A stretch of DNA of 64,000 nt from Dysidea avara (GCF_963678975.1 NC_089275.1:62001-126000); one strand, 5' to 3'; shown: positions 44,115 to 60,930, numbered from the stretch's first letter. The notes: a model not told the origin generated them from the sequence alone. A program made the numbers and translations.

Positions 44115-46359
44115 TTTAATATATGAGCAGGTTGCCAATACAAATTTTGTGTAGTTGACCATACACAAAAAAATATTAAACACATGTATGATGTAATATA
44201 CTATATCCCACAATGAAAAATCATGATGACACTGAGATTAGGAAAATGGAACTGGAAGATGCTACCAAGGTGGATGCTACTGTTGAACAATTCTTTAAAA
44301 GTCAAGATGACTGACATGACGAAGGCATAGGAAACTGTAGTAACGCTGGTGCATATGTTTATGACATGAAGGCTCCCTATAAAGCTGATACGTACAAGGA
44401 TACGTACGTATTCCTTAACTTTTCATGCATCATCCGTATGGACAACACAAGATGATAATCGCCTCGTACTCATCTACTCATCACAGAGAGCTTAAACGTA
44501 TTGTGATGGAAAGAGAAACACCGAAGTTGAGGAGTGCATGTTAGAAGAGAGGAATATGACAGACCGGACATGAGACAAAAGAAATGCCAAAACAAGCAGA
44601 ATTAAGAAGAGCTATACGAGACAACAGCATGACAGACACAGGAGAGATCAGTTACCTACAGAACAACATCAATTGTGACTGGATTTTGGAAAAATGATCC
44701 GAATCGCACATTAGAAGTTTCGAGATAAACGGTTTTAAAGAATTCAAGCCAGCGTAACTCTCCAGCAAACACGCGTATAAAATTTACACAAAAGATGCAT
44801 CAATCTATTACCTTTCAAGCCACTTCCAGTACTTATAGCTGCTTGTAGAGTTTCCTGCCAAATAAGGTAGAAAATCTGAGCAGTTGGATGAGCGAAGTAG
44901 TATCACGAGTGCTCACAAAGGGGTGGGGGGTGGTGGGGTGGGCAAGGGTTAGACCTCAAAATGGAGGCAGACCACGACTGAAGTCCAGAAACGAGATTAC
45001 AGGGCTGTGCTGGCTCCTTAGTGGTTGATATGTAGCAAAATCAACAGAAAAAATGTCTGGTCAACATTGTCAGGCTGTCCACTAGTAAACCACTTGTTCT
45101 TGCCAAAAGCCAGGTCCTTCACAAGGCCTAAAACCGCCATTCGAGCTCTACACACACCCCAGAAAAAGACGTCTGTTAAAATCAGCCTCGAGTAGTTTGA
45201 GTAGTACTGAGTGTCAAAACTGTTGCTAATACTAAAATGCCTATCAATGCAGTTTAATGTTATTTAAAATTCCATGAAAAAAATGTACAATTACAAAATT
45301 CCCACCTGTAGGGCACTGAATTCCTGCAAAAGACGTACGAATCCCCACCTATGCCCAGGAGGGGAAGTGCGGCTTGACATTGATAGGTGCGTAATCCCCA
45401 CCTTGACACTCAAGCCCCACCTTGACTCTCAGTTGTAGTGCTCAAAGTAGCCAGTCAAAATATATCATGATGACAGTGCCACCAATACTGCACACTGTTT
45501 AATCATCCAAGTGTCACTGCTAAAATGACAGAATTTATTATTATGGATTCATTGCAATTATTAAATGTGAAGTGTGTCAGAAATAGCTTGCCCTTTACTG
45601 GCAAATCAATTTTGCACAATCTTGCTCTTTCTTTTCCACCTACAAAATATCAACACAACATGATATACCTAACCTTCAATCATTCACAAATACAATTCTT
45701 CTTGCTTAGGCTTGCCTCACAATGTTGTTAACATCTGTCTAGTATACTAGTTTGTTTAGTATACTAGTTTGTTTATAGTATACTAGTTTGTTTAGTTTTT
45801 TGTAATAGCATACAGCTATACACATGTGACTGTTCTATTAGGGTGACTGTTCTATTAGGGTGACTGTTATATTTGATTATCTCGAGTCAGCCAGGGTGCG
45901 TGTCTCTTTCAAATTTTCATTGTGCTAGCATCATGAATATACCTAGGCCAATGCCGTAAAGAGGGTATAATGTGTGTAGCACAATTTCTGTGAAGTGGCA
46001 ATTTTTCAGCCACTAAAAGTTCATAATTTCATTGATGATTTATCAATAGAAATTCTACTACAGTTTGATCTAGGGAATCAGACAAGTAAGGTTGTTTAGT
46101 GCATATTCTGTGGCCACTGTGTTGGCTATAGCCATTGGCTGCTTGGTAAACGTATTGGTTACCTTTGATCCGGTGATCTTTGGTTACGTTATGGCCCCAC
46201 AATCGACTTTTACATGTCAGGCTATAAAAGAATTTGAACTGTGAGGCATCTTCTACCTATTAGGTGAGGTGTCGTAGCACTCTCGGCTGCCAGCACTTGT
46301 GCAATGCTGCACAAACCGTAGCCAGTGCAATACCTGTATATTGCACTGCAGTAACTTAA
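44115..46359. other. No gene; small repeats
   Basis: Broken frames only. TAGTATACTAGTTTGTTT is tandemly repeated three times at 45,738-45,795, and GTGACTGTTCTATTAGG is repeated at 45,825-45,865. Confidence 0.45.
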
Positions 46360-46440
46360 ATGCACTCGCTGCGGTCTGCAACAGTGCCATATACCAATTA
46401 TGGCACTGGCAGCTCCTTTGAACTGCCCACACAGAATGGT
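46360..46440 (-). repeat. Unoccupied paralogue of the RecQ-transposon target
   Basis: Read on the minus strand: GGGCAGTTCAAAG, then CCAT, then AATTGGTAT (46,391-46,399), then ATGGCACTGTTGCAGACCGC. These are the two flanks of the 7,052-11,202 transposon joined around a single copy of its 9-bp target (one mismatch to AATTTGTAT). It is therefore a repeat copy that never received, or lost, the element. Confidence 0.85.
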
Positions 46441-46984
46441 ACACTTGATCATGTGTATTGAAACTAATGGAGTGCAGCACAGTTTTGAGAACACACATAG
46501 AATAATCCTCACCATTATGTCTTGGCCTTAATAACAAGGTGGCCTTATTATGAGGTCCTAAAGTACTGTTTAGCAATATTTGGGACTTACTAGAGGTGGT
46601 TTTATTAAAGAGGTGGCCGCTAAGTAAGGTTTCACTGTAGTAGCTTTATTTTCGAATTTTCTGTACTAACTGGTCAAATGCAATATCTCAAGTGGCTGTA
46701 GTACTGGAGAGGGAACGTCACTGCAGCATTCAGCTTGGTCACCCACAATCGATGTTAGAACCTTTATAAGAGTTGTAGCTGTCTTGTGAGACTCTCCCTA
46801 CATAACAGTTATACAATGTACACTCATACTCTGCCTGTATTAATCCACTTGCCTTCAGGCCTAACGGTCCTGTGGGCAGATCAAAGGATTTTTTATGGTA
46901 TACACAAACTAAGCCAAAAAATTCCTTCAGTACTCTCTGAAACACTTTTATTGTCATTTTGTGAAAATTCTACTGACCAACTTA

Positions 46985-47260
46985 CTGATGTCTGCGTAAC
47001 TTGATAACAGCTGGGCGGGGCCATTAGGCTTGATTTTTTCACTGTTCGACTTCATTCAGCCCAAGAGGTGCCTTTTGGCATATTGCAGTACATACATTAC
47101 ACTCATCATGGACTGCCTTTGTCTTTGTGTCCTAGTTCTTTTTGCTGACCATGCAAGTGTCTATTTGCAGTAGCGTGATTGATACGGCTTCCATGTGGCT
47201 GGATATCACGCTTATCATCCATGTTTTCCATAGTGATTGGATTGATTGCAGAAACAATTC
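46985..47260 (+). repeat. Dispersed repeat, block B only
   Basis: GGTGCCTTTTGGCATA, CATCATGGACTGCCTTTGTC and TTTTGCTGACC match block B at 1,330-1,575 and 61,855-62,110. No adjacent microsatellite or block A. Confidence 0.7.
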
Positions 47261-48473
47261 TCATGTTGCTCTTCATTTATAATGATGTCTAACAGGCGAA
47301 ACATAACTGAAAATGAAATGCATTAGCCACGTTACTTTCCAGCGATTGATAGAGTTGCGCGGCCAGTAAAGCAGAAATGTGTGCCGCAGACAGTAAATGA
47401 CGTGACCACTACACGTGAGGATTTTACAGGAACAAACGTTGTCAAATTCGGCCTGTCTGTAACTCACCCATCACTTACGCTATCTGAAACTCTAGAGCTG
47501 AACTCATTATGTCACTAGTAATTACCACACAAACAGTGAAGCATATCCATGTGGACAGTTTCTAGATCGAGATTGCCAACATCAAAGAGGAGGTTTCTTT
47601 TTTTGGTTGTTTGTTTTTTTCACATGCGGTTATACGCAACCGTAGGTGTATGCCTTGCGTTCCTTTGTGCATTCTGAACATTGATTGCTATTGCTTAAAT
47701 GTTTTTTCAATCACCTCAAGATTCACATCATCGATTTTGCCATACATCATTACCCTACAGTCATAATTTCAGCACCAAACGAAGTTTCAGTCGTCCTCAG
47801 TCGACCTAGAGGCCAAATACAAGCCCCATATTGTTGTTTTCCGCAATACTTGCTTGGCATGTAGGGCAATGTGTATTTAAACTGTTCTAAAAGTTTCGTT
47901 GAGATTGTTACATGTTTTCGAGAATGGCTAGTTTGATTAGGCACCCCAACATAATTTGCTCTATAAAGGCACCGCTTAAGAATTTAAAGAATGACGCAGA
48001 GCACAACTGTGGTCACCAGTTATTGGGCTGTAAATAGTAAGTGTAGTTAATCAGTGCATGTAGCCATAGAAGTGTGCAAAAAAAACTACACCATCATTCA
48101 AGAATGGTTGGTTTAAAATTTGAATTTAGTCTCCCGCACATAATTTGCCCTCTAAGGGCACGGCTACCAGTTGTTGAGACAAGCTGTGAGTGTGTGTATT
48201 TAATTACTGCATGTAGATAGCTAAAAGGAAGTGTGCAAAACTGCCAATAATTTAGAATTGTCATTGTGCATTTTATAATACCCCCACACAAAATTATATG
48301 GGTACACATGTAGTTACAACATACAGAGGACACATGAATCATTTTTCACAATGTAAGAATTGTACAATAATGACTGTGATACAACTGCAATGAAAATAAT
48401 GGTCTCCACTTCTCCAGTGGCCCACCATGGTAGCAAGTCTCACACGACGACATATTCATCCTAATACAGATAA
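47261..48473. other. No gene seen
   Basis: No supported exon or repeat structure. Confidence 0.35.
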
Positions 48474-48660
48474 ACAATCGGAGTAAGTGCACTGACAACG
48501 AGTTGGTATGACTCCATTTGTAGAATCCAGATAAACAATGGGAGTAAGTGCACTGACAACAAGTTGGTATGACTCCATTTGTAGAATCCAGATAAACAAT
48601 GGGAGTAAGTGCACTGACAACGAGTTGGTATGACTCCATTTGTAGAATCCAGATAAGTGG
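48474..48660. repeat. 61-bp tandem repeat, three copies
   Basis: Unit GGGAGTAAGTGCACTGACAA and onward; copies start near 48,480, 48,541 and 48,602 with one or two substitutions. Confidence 0.95.
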
Positions 48661-49276
48661 GTGTGGCTCCAGTATGTCTAAATAGTTAACACACATTTAT
48701 AGATATGTACTAGAGTTGCAACAGTATACGTAAAAATTTTCGAGGTGGAAAATTTTCGTAGATCACTTTTCACCTCCAAAATTTTTCCTCTGAATCCAGC
48801 AATTATGCAAATAATTAGCTACAGTATATAGCTGTTTAGCTACAAAAACGAATCTTGCCATAGTCGCTCATCTACGAAAGTTTTCTACCTTGAAACTTTA
48901 CGTATACGGTAGTCTCCATTGCATCACTATCAAACGACACTAAGTGGAGGACATTGTTACATCTCTAGTATATACACTCCATCAGTACAACCTGTCTTAA
49001 TGGCCACCAGTTTAATGTCGCAGGCACTGTTCATTTTTAGTGGAGAATATTATTACCATACTGTTTGATGATCAAACAAATTTCAATTTTGTTATAATAC
49101 ACTTAACTATTTTCTTTAATCACTAGTGGGTCTAGTAGGTTGTTTAGGGTTGATGGGTGGTTTCTAGTTATTATCTATTAAAATTTTTGCAAAAAAGAAA
49201 CATTTTTTTCTGAACCCATTGTAGTGATTTATGTTACAAGTACTCTTCTGGCTTAACCATGCATCTCTTATTCTAG
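48661..49276. other. Possible small element, no gene
   Basis: GTATACGTAAA at about 48,727 is mirrored by TTTACGTATAC near 48,897. The rest is AT-rich without exons. Confidence 0.4.
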
Positions 49277-49560
49277 CCAATCACAGCAAAGCATTCAGAG
49301 GACACAAAGGAGTGAGTTTTATTGTATTCTAATATTTTAACATACATGCTACCAACAGTTGTTACCGGCGACGTATAGTTTATGTAGAAGAAAAAGAAAT
49401 TACAGTGTTACCATGACAACAGAACAACCAAAGTCACACAAAAGACACTTTAAACATGAAGAGGTTGGTTGCCATGACTATTGCTCATATTAACCACATC
49501 ATTACAGGTATTAAAAGTCAGCCAATCAGAAGACACTGATCCTCCACTTATTGTAGACTA
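49277..49560 (+). CDS. Possible terminal exons of a small gene
   Basis: Candidate exon at about 49,359-49,459 reads LLPATYSLCRRKRNYSVTMT then TEQPKSHKRHFKHEE. It may join 49,508-49,560 (VLKVSQSEDTDPPLIVD, stop). An upstream candidate ends at a GTGAGT near 49,310. The intermediate donor is weak (GTTGGT) and phases are ambiguous, so this may be chance. Confidence 0.2.
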
Positions 49561-49565
49561 ATATA

Positions 49566-49645
49566 GTTGTCATGACAACAGTTAACACCAATTATAATCA
49601 CAGGTCCATATTAGGGATAATAAGCTGGGGACTACTAGTTTAGTT
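49566..49645 (-). pseudogene. Degenerate copy of the dihydropyrimidinase last exon
   Basis: Plus-strand AATCACAGGTCCATATTAGG, followed by diverged GGGACTACTAGTTTAGTTAG, parallels the coding complement at 51,738-51,790 (AATCACAGGTCCATCATAAG). The left flank (CCAATCAGAAGACAC) also parallels CCAATCAGACGACAC at 51,692. A remnant of a local duplication; no other exons recognised. Confidence 0.4.
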
Positions 49646-50009
49646 AGGCACCACTCACCCCTCTGCATCAAAAGGTCCAATGAAATACAAATCTTATCAG
49701 TTCTGGTGTGTGCTAGTCAATGAGATCATAGAAATCCTTTCTGTAAGGTTTGATGTTTATTATAAACACAGGCAAAACTACCGGTAGTACAATCGTAAGT
49801 GTATTATGTGAAATGTTTACAAATCACCTCAATAATGATGTTACATCACAGGACTGGTTTGTAACACACACCCTAGTGCTGTTAAATTTATATTGCTTTC
49901 CCAACTTTGACACCAGGTTGACATCTGATTATTGGTGATTTACTATATATTATCTCCATAATCAAACTTGCTATCTTAAGTGATCTAGATCTTTTATCTC
50001 CCAGCCCTG

Positions 50010-50150
50010 CTTCAGTGCTCCCTTGAACAGTAGAAATGACTGCTCTATTAGAGTATTTGAACAGGGCTCTACTGAATGGGTGTTGACTATCCGAATGTTT
50101 TGATGTTCTGACATGTCTTGATCCTGGTTGATCAGGGGAGCACTGTAGGA
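50010..50150. repeat. Small inverted repeat with dispersed motif
   Basis: CAGTGCTCCC near 50,012 is mirrored by GGGGAGCACTG near 50,138. Inside is TGACTGCTCTATTAGAGTAT, the dispersed motif in reverse orientation. Confidence 0.5.
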
Positions 50151-50374
50151 CACTGGGCATCAACGAGAAATAGTATTGTTTCTACCAATACACTAGTTAG
50201 TTACAACACCAAAGAACTGCTGTGTGATCTTATGGCTCTGTCTTCATGTGCTGTTCATAAAGAGAATCGTAGACAACTACTGTATTAGATATTTTGATAA
50301 TATTGTGCTAGCAGTTATCCAATGGTTATATCTAACAGACAATTTGCAGCTTGTTGACTAGCAGAGTTGAGGTT

Positions 50375-51330
50375 GCCTGCAGTAGCAGAATACAGATTTT
50401 CTCACGACTGGTGGCCAAAGTAGCAGTGACTGCTGTATTAGAGTGTTTTCAACTCAATTGCTTAAAAAATCATAAGATAAGTATATACAACTGTACTAAC
50501 AGAATGGCAATTGTATGTCTTGGTACAACATCAAATCTATCAATTAAAGAAAGTCCAGAGGAGTGTAGCCTATTTCATTATGAATGACTCAGTTTTCTAG
50601 ATTAAGAAGAAAATGTCTTAATCTACTTGTGCTCTGTAAATTGATTCATGCTCTTGTTGAAGTCTCATCAATTACTCTATCTCGTGTACTTGCGGTCACT
50701 CTCATTGTTATGCTATCAGTCCACCAATTAGAGCTGAAACATATTTACATTCTTTCTTGCTTTTAGCAGTAAAATTATGGAATGATCTACCTCAATCACT
50801 AATGTTGATGATTTTATGCAAGAACTTGAACTCTACATCTCTCACACCCTGTATGATTATCTGTGCTTGTTAACTCTTTAGACAGTAATTATAATAATAG
50901 TCAATTTTCTGTTGGTGGATAATGCACATCGCCCTTGGGGGTATCCTCAGCTTAAGTTGAAGTAACTGCTCTATCACAGAGCATTATTACACGTTTAACG
51001 TCATTACAAGCTTCTGAGAATTTTTTAACACAGTGGTATAGCTACATGCCAGCTTGGATTTAAGCCTTAATGTCATAATAGTGGTACTGTATGGTGCATT
51101 TGCTAGCTGACTATAATTATAACCTAGCCCCTGATACTGTCAGGATGATCTGCATTACTATGATCCACCATCAGAAATTTGTCCCAAGATATTATACAAT
51201 TGCCATTTGATCAGTACAGTTATATCCTTATGATTTAGCAATTGAGTTGCAAAACACTCTAATACAGCAGTCACTGCTACTTTGGCCACCAAAGTCGTGA
51301 GAAAATCTGTGCTCTGCTACCCCTTCAATT
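50375..51330. mobile_element. Long foldback element, arms about 175 bp
   Basis: The left arm includes CAGATTTTCTCACGACTGGT and GTAGCAGTGACTGCTGTATT. The right arm (about 51,160-51,330) is its reverse complement with indels, continuing inward through GGCAATTGTA. The loop is about 600 bp with no recognisable gene. No clear TSD. Confidence 0.8.
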
Positions 51331-51713
51331 GCAAATGAAGTGTTCTGTAGTGAAGGAATTTCATTTCCACCCATTTCTCGTTTCCTGTTTCTCCATTCCT
51401 GGTTTTACCACTACCTTACAATGTAACTGGTGCACGTGCTCAGTTATGCAGCAGCATCAGGTACAACCAGAACATCACTAGTATTCTCCTGTAAAAACCA
51501 CCACTGGTCTGACATGCCCAGTCTGTAACAGGCCAGGTGTGTTAGACTTACTATTATGTACCAATTCCACCTCATCATACAAGAACATGACAAGGTTAGC
51601 ACTCCTTCCCAAGTGTAGTAATACACAACATATCATCCTAATCAGATATCACTACCAAATTTATCACTAATACAACTTCAAAATAGTTATCCAATCAGAC
51701 GACACTACAGTTT

Positions 51714-55255
<3,542 letters not shown>

Positions 55256-55317
55256 GTTGGTGTCCAGTATTACTATGTATATAATTGGTTACATCATTCT
55301 TATGTGCAACAGAGATT

Positions 55318-55975
55318 AAAGGTGGACCGATACCAGTGGTATCGGTATAGGATCGGTATAGGTAATACAAAGTACAGATACCACAGTAGACACTCACCAC
55401 TTTTATTAAACCATCTCTAGCTAAGTTTCCAGTAGCAAATAACTTAGTTGAGCTAATTAGTAACTTAGTTGAACTATCAAAGTAGCGAAACAAATGACAC
55501 ATAGCTAGCTATTAAAATATCACAGTAATAGATTGATCTCAGTTCAATCAAGTTTTAAACATTCATTGTATAACAGCTAAACATGACAAACATCATGGTG
55601 GATTACTAATTTCTTGTAGTTTTCTTGTAAGCTTATTGATAAGGCAATTAATTACGTGGGCGGCCGATAATTGTACAGTATATGTTACAGCTTTTCAACC
55701 AAACCTTTTCATGAAAAAGCAAGCCAAGTAGTCATCAACTTATTTCTTGAGGAACAACTGCACTGCCATTTAAGTACAAAGGATTCGCATGCTCTAATAT
55801 AATAGAATACACACAGAGCAATTGCAGCAATGCTTGGAAAAGAGTAACAAAGAATAAACTTGTCTGGCTTCAATGCTTAGTATCGGTATCGGATCGGTAT
55901 TGGCAGATAATTTTAGTACAAATACTCGCATCGGAAGTATCGGTAAAAAGTGGTATCGGTCCATTTCTATCTGGG
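55318..55975. mobile_element. CCGATACC-type DNA transposon copy
   Basis: GGTGGACCGATACCAGTGGT on the left is mirrored by GGTATCGGTCCATTTCT on the right. GGATCGGTAT repeats lie near both ends. It resembles the end composition of 3,124-3,760. TSD not resolved; no transposase frame. Confidence 0.65.
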
Positions 55976-58104
55976 ATACACTGAATAGGCTGCTACTCCA
56001 TCATCTTATGTAAAGCTGCTTCGATAGTACGATTGTTGAGTCAAAGGTAGAGCTTGGAATAGTCAAGTGAAGTAATTTTGCGTGATTTCACGTGACTAGT
56101 GACTATAGAAAGACTGTCCTGCTAAGCCTGTACTACTATTCCTCCGTCATGCTTTCAAACTTTGTTTCCATAGCTTCGCTTTGTCGCAGCGGAAATGTGA
56201 CGTACTCAAGCATGCGCCTCAGCATAATATCCTAATTAAGAAATTTCAAAAGTCACTTATTTCACTGTTTACAGAGTTACATGTTCCCTTGTCCATAGGA
56301 TTCAATGTGCTCTTGATATACTGCTCATCCCTAATTTTTGGTATAATTTGGGTTAGGTGTGGACTACCGTTAAATACAAAGTTTGGAGTGACTAAAGTTT
56401 GGCGAGTTTGGCGAATTGAGGAAAATCGCCAAACTTTATTCACCAATCAGCTATTCAGTATATAGTTCCATATTAGCTGTATGGTAAATTCACACTTGAC
56501 AACAAACATCTTGAACAACCTACCTAGGTGAGTAACTTCTGATAAACGGCTTTAGATCGTTTGCTTTTTTGTCTACTTCCAATACATTCATGCGATTATG
56601 CAACTCATTGATTCTGATTGGCCAGCCAATATTTTGGCTGGATCACACTTCTAGGCCCAAGAAACTTGAGCATTGTCGGTGTTTGCGCATTAGCGCACCT
56701 GACTTGGCACAAGACTAGTTCATATTGCCTCAGAGTGCAGCACTATGGGATTTAGAGACCACATTTTCAGCCAATCAAATTTCAGTACCAAACTTGTTGT
56801 AGTCTAATATGTGTTGGAATGTTAGTTGTCTTGGTATTAAGTAGTTGGCATCACTTTTACTGTGTCAGTCACATGTATTCAGTTAATGTAATGTATATTT
56901 CTAATGCCTGCGATAACATGTGGGCACAAACTACACCTCACTACGCTATGTTACACACTGCTACAACACTTTTAGATTAGCAACTAACCATCATAGACAG
57001 ATGGTTATAACATTATGGGCCGATAGTTGAGTTTGTGTATGATTATGGCTATAGCCAGCTGAATGCAACATTGTATGTGTTGTGGTATTTTGTAGGTGGC
57101 TATCGTAAATTGTAACAAGAAGGATAATTAGCTATCTAGACTAGTAGTTAAATGGCAGTAATAGACAGTTGGGAAATCATTTATATGGATGTTAGAACAC
57201 ACACATATATATGTGGTAACATGTATATTATAATATTTAGTATCAAATCATTTCACTATTATTGTTTGTAAAGCACAACAGTAGTTATAAGTGCATGTAT
57301 AGTGAACATGCAATGGTTGTAACAAGATGTGGTTATGTTTTATAAAGCTTACAATAATAAGATGAAGGAAAGTTTATGTAATGTGTGTGTGGTTTATGTG
57401 GTGGATACAAGCGTACATAGATTATCAAGAGAGGGGATAGAAAACTATCACGTGATTTATTAAAATGTGCTGTGACAATCAGCCTTATGCGATTCTTTAT
57501 CACACACTAACACCATGAAATGGTTAATAGCACACTCTGGTAATGCTCACTCGTGTTCCATCAACTATCCACTGCCTGCTGGTCAAGTTTTATTCCCATA
57601 CTCCTCACCTACACCAGCCCACGAGCTTGTGGTACACCTTACAAGCAACAGGAGTGGAATTTGATAATTCTTGACAGATCTAACTCTTTACTGATGAATG
57701 TTATCCCTGAAACGTATTTAAAAAGTACTTTGGTCAAAGCGGGAAAACACGTTCAACTTCAAAACAATTCATGCCGGGCCCTTTGAAGTGCGAATTTGTG
57801 GTACGAGTTACTCCTCAATAAAAATGATTAGTTAGCTCTGCTTCGAGTTACAAAGTCAATTTGTGCTACTGTACACTCCAAAGAGAACAACTTTTCTCTA
57901 CAAACGTTTGTCATAGGTGAGTAGTTTTCTACCTCTCCTCTCAATAATCTAAGATACGTGTAGACAGTGTGGTAATAGACACAATAGATCACATAAATGT
58001 TGTAGGAACCTTATCTTAATAAACTCTTCAAATAAGGAAAGGACACAACAAAAAACACAGGACAAAAAGTTTGGTCCCAACAGGTCTAGTTAATCTATAT
58101 ATAT
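55976..58104. other. No gene seen
   Basis: The first dihydropyrimidinase exon and promoter may lie here or beyond, but I could not find it. A short hairpin (TAAAGTTTGGCGA / TCGCCAAACTTTA) is at 56,393-56,440. Confidence 0.35.
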
Positions 58105-58412
58105 ACAAGTATAAGGAAAAATTTGGAATTTTAAATTAGATTAGGGACAGTGTATAATGCTGTAATAAAAAGTACTGAAACAAGCTGGATCGGAATAGTA
58201 CGTAATGTCCAAATACTGTAAAACAATAAGAAGTGAATATCCCTACTGTGCATTGAGTGTAGCACAGTAGGGATATTCACTTATTATTGTTTTACAGTAA
58301 TTGGACATTACGTACTACTCCGATCCAGCTAGCTTGTTTCACTACTTTTTATTGCAGCATCATACACTGTCCCTAATCTAATTTAAAATTCCAAATTTTT
58401 CCTTATACTTGT
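58105..58412. mobile_element. Full-length hairpin element, 308 bp
   Basis: Ends ACAAGTATAAGGAAAAATTT and its reverse complement, with arms of about 150 bp nearly identical. Contains GTAAAACAATAAGAAGTGAA and a loop near GCATTGAGTG. Confidence 0.92.
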
Positions 58413-58504
58413 TTGTGAAGTTCTTTTGCAAGCTCATGACCATTAAATATCTGCTGAGTTACTCACAGCACTATTATACTAGATTATGACTCATACAATA
58501 ACAA

Positions 58505-58757
58505 CTGATCAGTGGGCGTGGCTCTACATAAGCCTGCAGACAATAATGGACGTCGATTCGTGCATATCTACATGGGCGTGGCTACCATATGTCTACAGAC
58601 AGTAATTTACGTAAGTAGGCGTGGCTCACAAAAGAAGCAGAGCTACACTATGACGTGTAGTAACACGTCCACATTTAATTTAGCATGTGGGGTCAGACTC
58701 AAATATTCTGTAAAGCAGGACCTGGATGACCCGACTCGGTTTAACATTGTTACTAAA
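58505..58757. mobile_element. Diverged copy of the 9,929-10,394 MITE
   Basis: GTGGGCGTGGCTC strings, GGCGTGGCTCACAAAAGAAG and the right end GGATGACCCGACTCGGTTTA parallel the MITE nested in the RecQ transposon. The left end is degraded. Confidence 0.6.
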
Positions 58758-59049
58758 TAAACTATACTTATTGACTTACACATTGCTATATTATATAGTT
58801 CGCCGTGAGTTGCTCTCTCTGATCGATATCAACAGCGAGTCTGACGTATGCGTGTGTTTTTGGTACAACCGGTGACCATGTGCATTCGAATAGTTTGATG
58901 CAATATACACTGGTATGGAAGCCGTACTGTAGTCTATTAACACTCAGCAGTAGAACCTTGACTGATGGCCATGGTAAAGAAGGATAAAAGGTAAGACAAT
59001 AGCACAAGCATTGTATGTTTATCAACATACCAAAGGTTTTTTCTTAAGC

Positions 59050-59450
<401 letters not shown>

Positions 59451-59518
59451 TATATTATATCACGGATTGCCCCCACACCTTTGATGTCCCTAATATACAG
59501 TACTATCGTACTGTATGA

Positions 59519-59811
59519 TAAGTACACAGGAATTTTCAACTAACTAGAGTAGGGACCATAACACATCGATAAAAAGTACTGAAACAAGCTGGAGTAGTGC
59601 ACGGTATTAAATCACAGTAAAACAATAAGAAGTGTTATATCCCTACTGTGCATTTCCATTATGGTATCTTGAGCACAGTAGGGATATAACTATAACTTAT
59701 TGTTTTACTGTGATTTAATATTGTTACTACTCCAGCTTGTTTCAGTACTTTTTATCGATGTGTTATGGTCCCTACTCTAGTTGAAAATTGAAAATTTTTC
59801 TGTGTACTTTT
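59519..59811. mobile_element. Full-length hairpin element, 293 bp
   Basis: Left end AAGTACACAGGAATTTTCAA and mirrored right end, with GATAAAAAGTACTGAAACAA inside. Arms almost identical; the loop is about 20 bp. Confidence 0.92.
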
Positions 59812-59892
59812 TTGTGAATATTATTATTATGACTGGTGAACCCGCACATGCCACATCTGAAATTGTGTCGCGTGCCCCAGCTATATCAATTA

Positions 59893-60295
59893 TCGTCTGA
59901 AAAGTGAAGCATCCATTACGCTTCGTTGTCAGCTATGTTGAACCCATTACACAGCATTTTGGATCTAGAACTGTTCAAAAAGCACCTCTGCAATCTATAC
60001 ATACCGAAAGAAATGGTGCCGCATGCCCCAGTTATAACAATTATCGTCTGAAAAGTGAAGCATCCATTACGCTTCGTTGTCAGCTATGTTGAACCCGTTA
60101 CACAGCATTTCGGATCTAGAACTGTTCAAAAAGCACCTCTGCAATCTATACATACCGAAAGAAATGGTGCCGCATGCCCCAGTTATAACAATTATCGTCT
60201 GAAAAGTGAAGTATTCATTACGCCTTGTTGTCGGCTGTGTTCAACCCGTTACACAGCAATACGAATTGAAAACTGTTCGAAAAGCACCTCTGCAA
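59893..60295. repeat. 151-bp tandem array
   Basis: Units beginning ATTATCGTCTGAAAAGTGAA start near 59,893, 60,044 and 60,195, almost identical for the first two. Diverged reverse-complement copies are at 62,120-62,390. Frames through it are shadows. Confidence 0.93.
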
Positions 60296-60930
60296 TCAAA
60301 ACAGCCACTATGAAAAATACAAATGATTTCCATTATGAAGGGAAGCCATCATGTGCTATCGTCAAATTGACACTTTTTGCTGTCAGCAAAGATTAATGGG
60401 ACACAAAGGAGGACACTGGTAAGTCCATGAAGAATGCATTGTACGTACTGCAGTATGCCAAAAAGCACCTCTCAGGCCGAAGCAACATCAAACAGTGAAA
60501 AAATCAAGCCCATAGCCTTAGCCATTATCAAGTTACACTTGTCTGAATGCATCAGTCAGTCAGTCAGTCAGTCAGTCAGGCAGTCAGTCAGTTAGTAGAA
60601 AATTCTGTTAAATAAATTATTTTTTAAATTCCGTAACAACTTGTTGAAAGCGTTTCTGGTCGATCTTGAAGGTTTGTTTGGGCTTAGTTTTACCTAACCA
60701 ATACTGCCTCGTTGTCATCAGGGAAAATTGAGGCTGGTTTTTGGGGATGTTATTTCATGGGCCACGCCTACTCCTCCATAACAGCTTGGCAGTATTGGCT
60801 AGACAAAGCCAAGCCCAAAAAATGTTTTCAGACGCACTCTGAACCCTTCCAGCAAGTTTCTACGAATTTATTATTTTTAATTGTATTTGGGGCGAGCCTG
60901 AGCAAGCCCCACAAATGGCAGTAGTCACTT

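Noticed and set aside
59904-60396. Two overlapping ORFs as a tandem gene pair
   Set aside because: Both lie in a 151-bp array; since 151 is not a multiple of three, the frames are coincidental.
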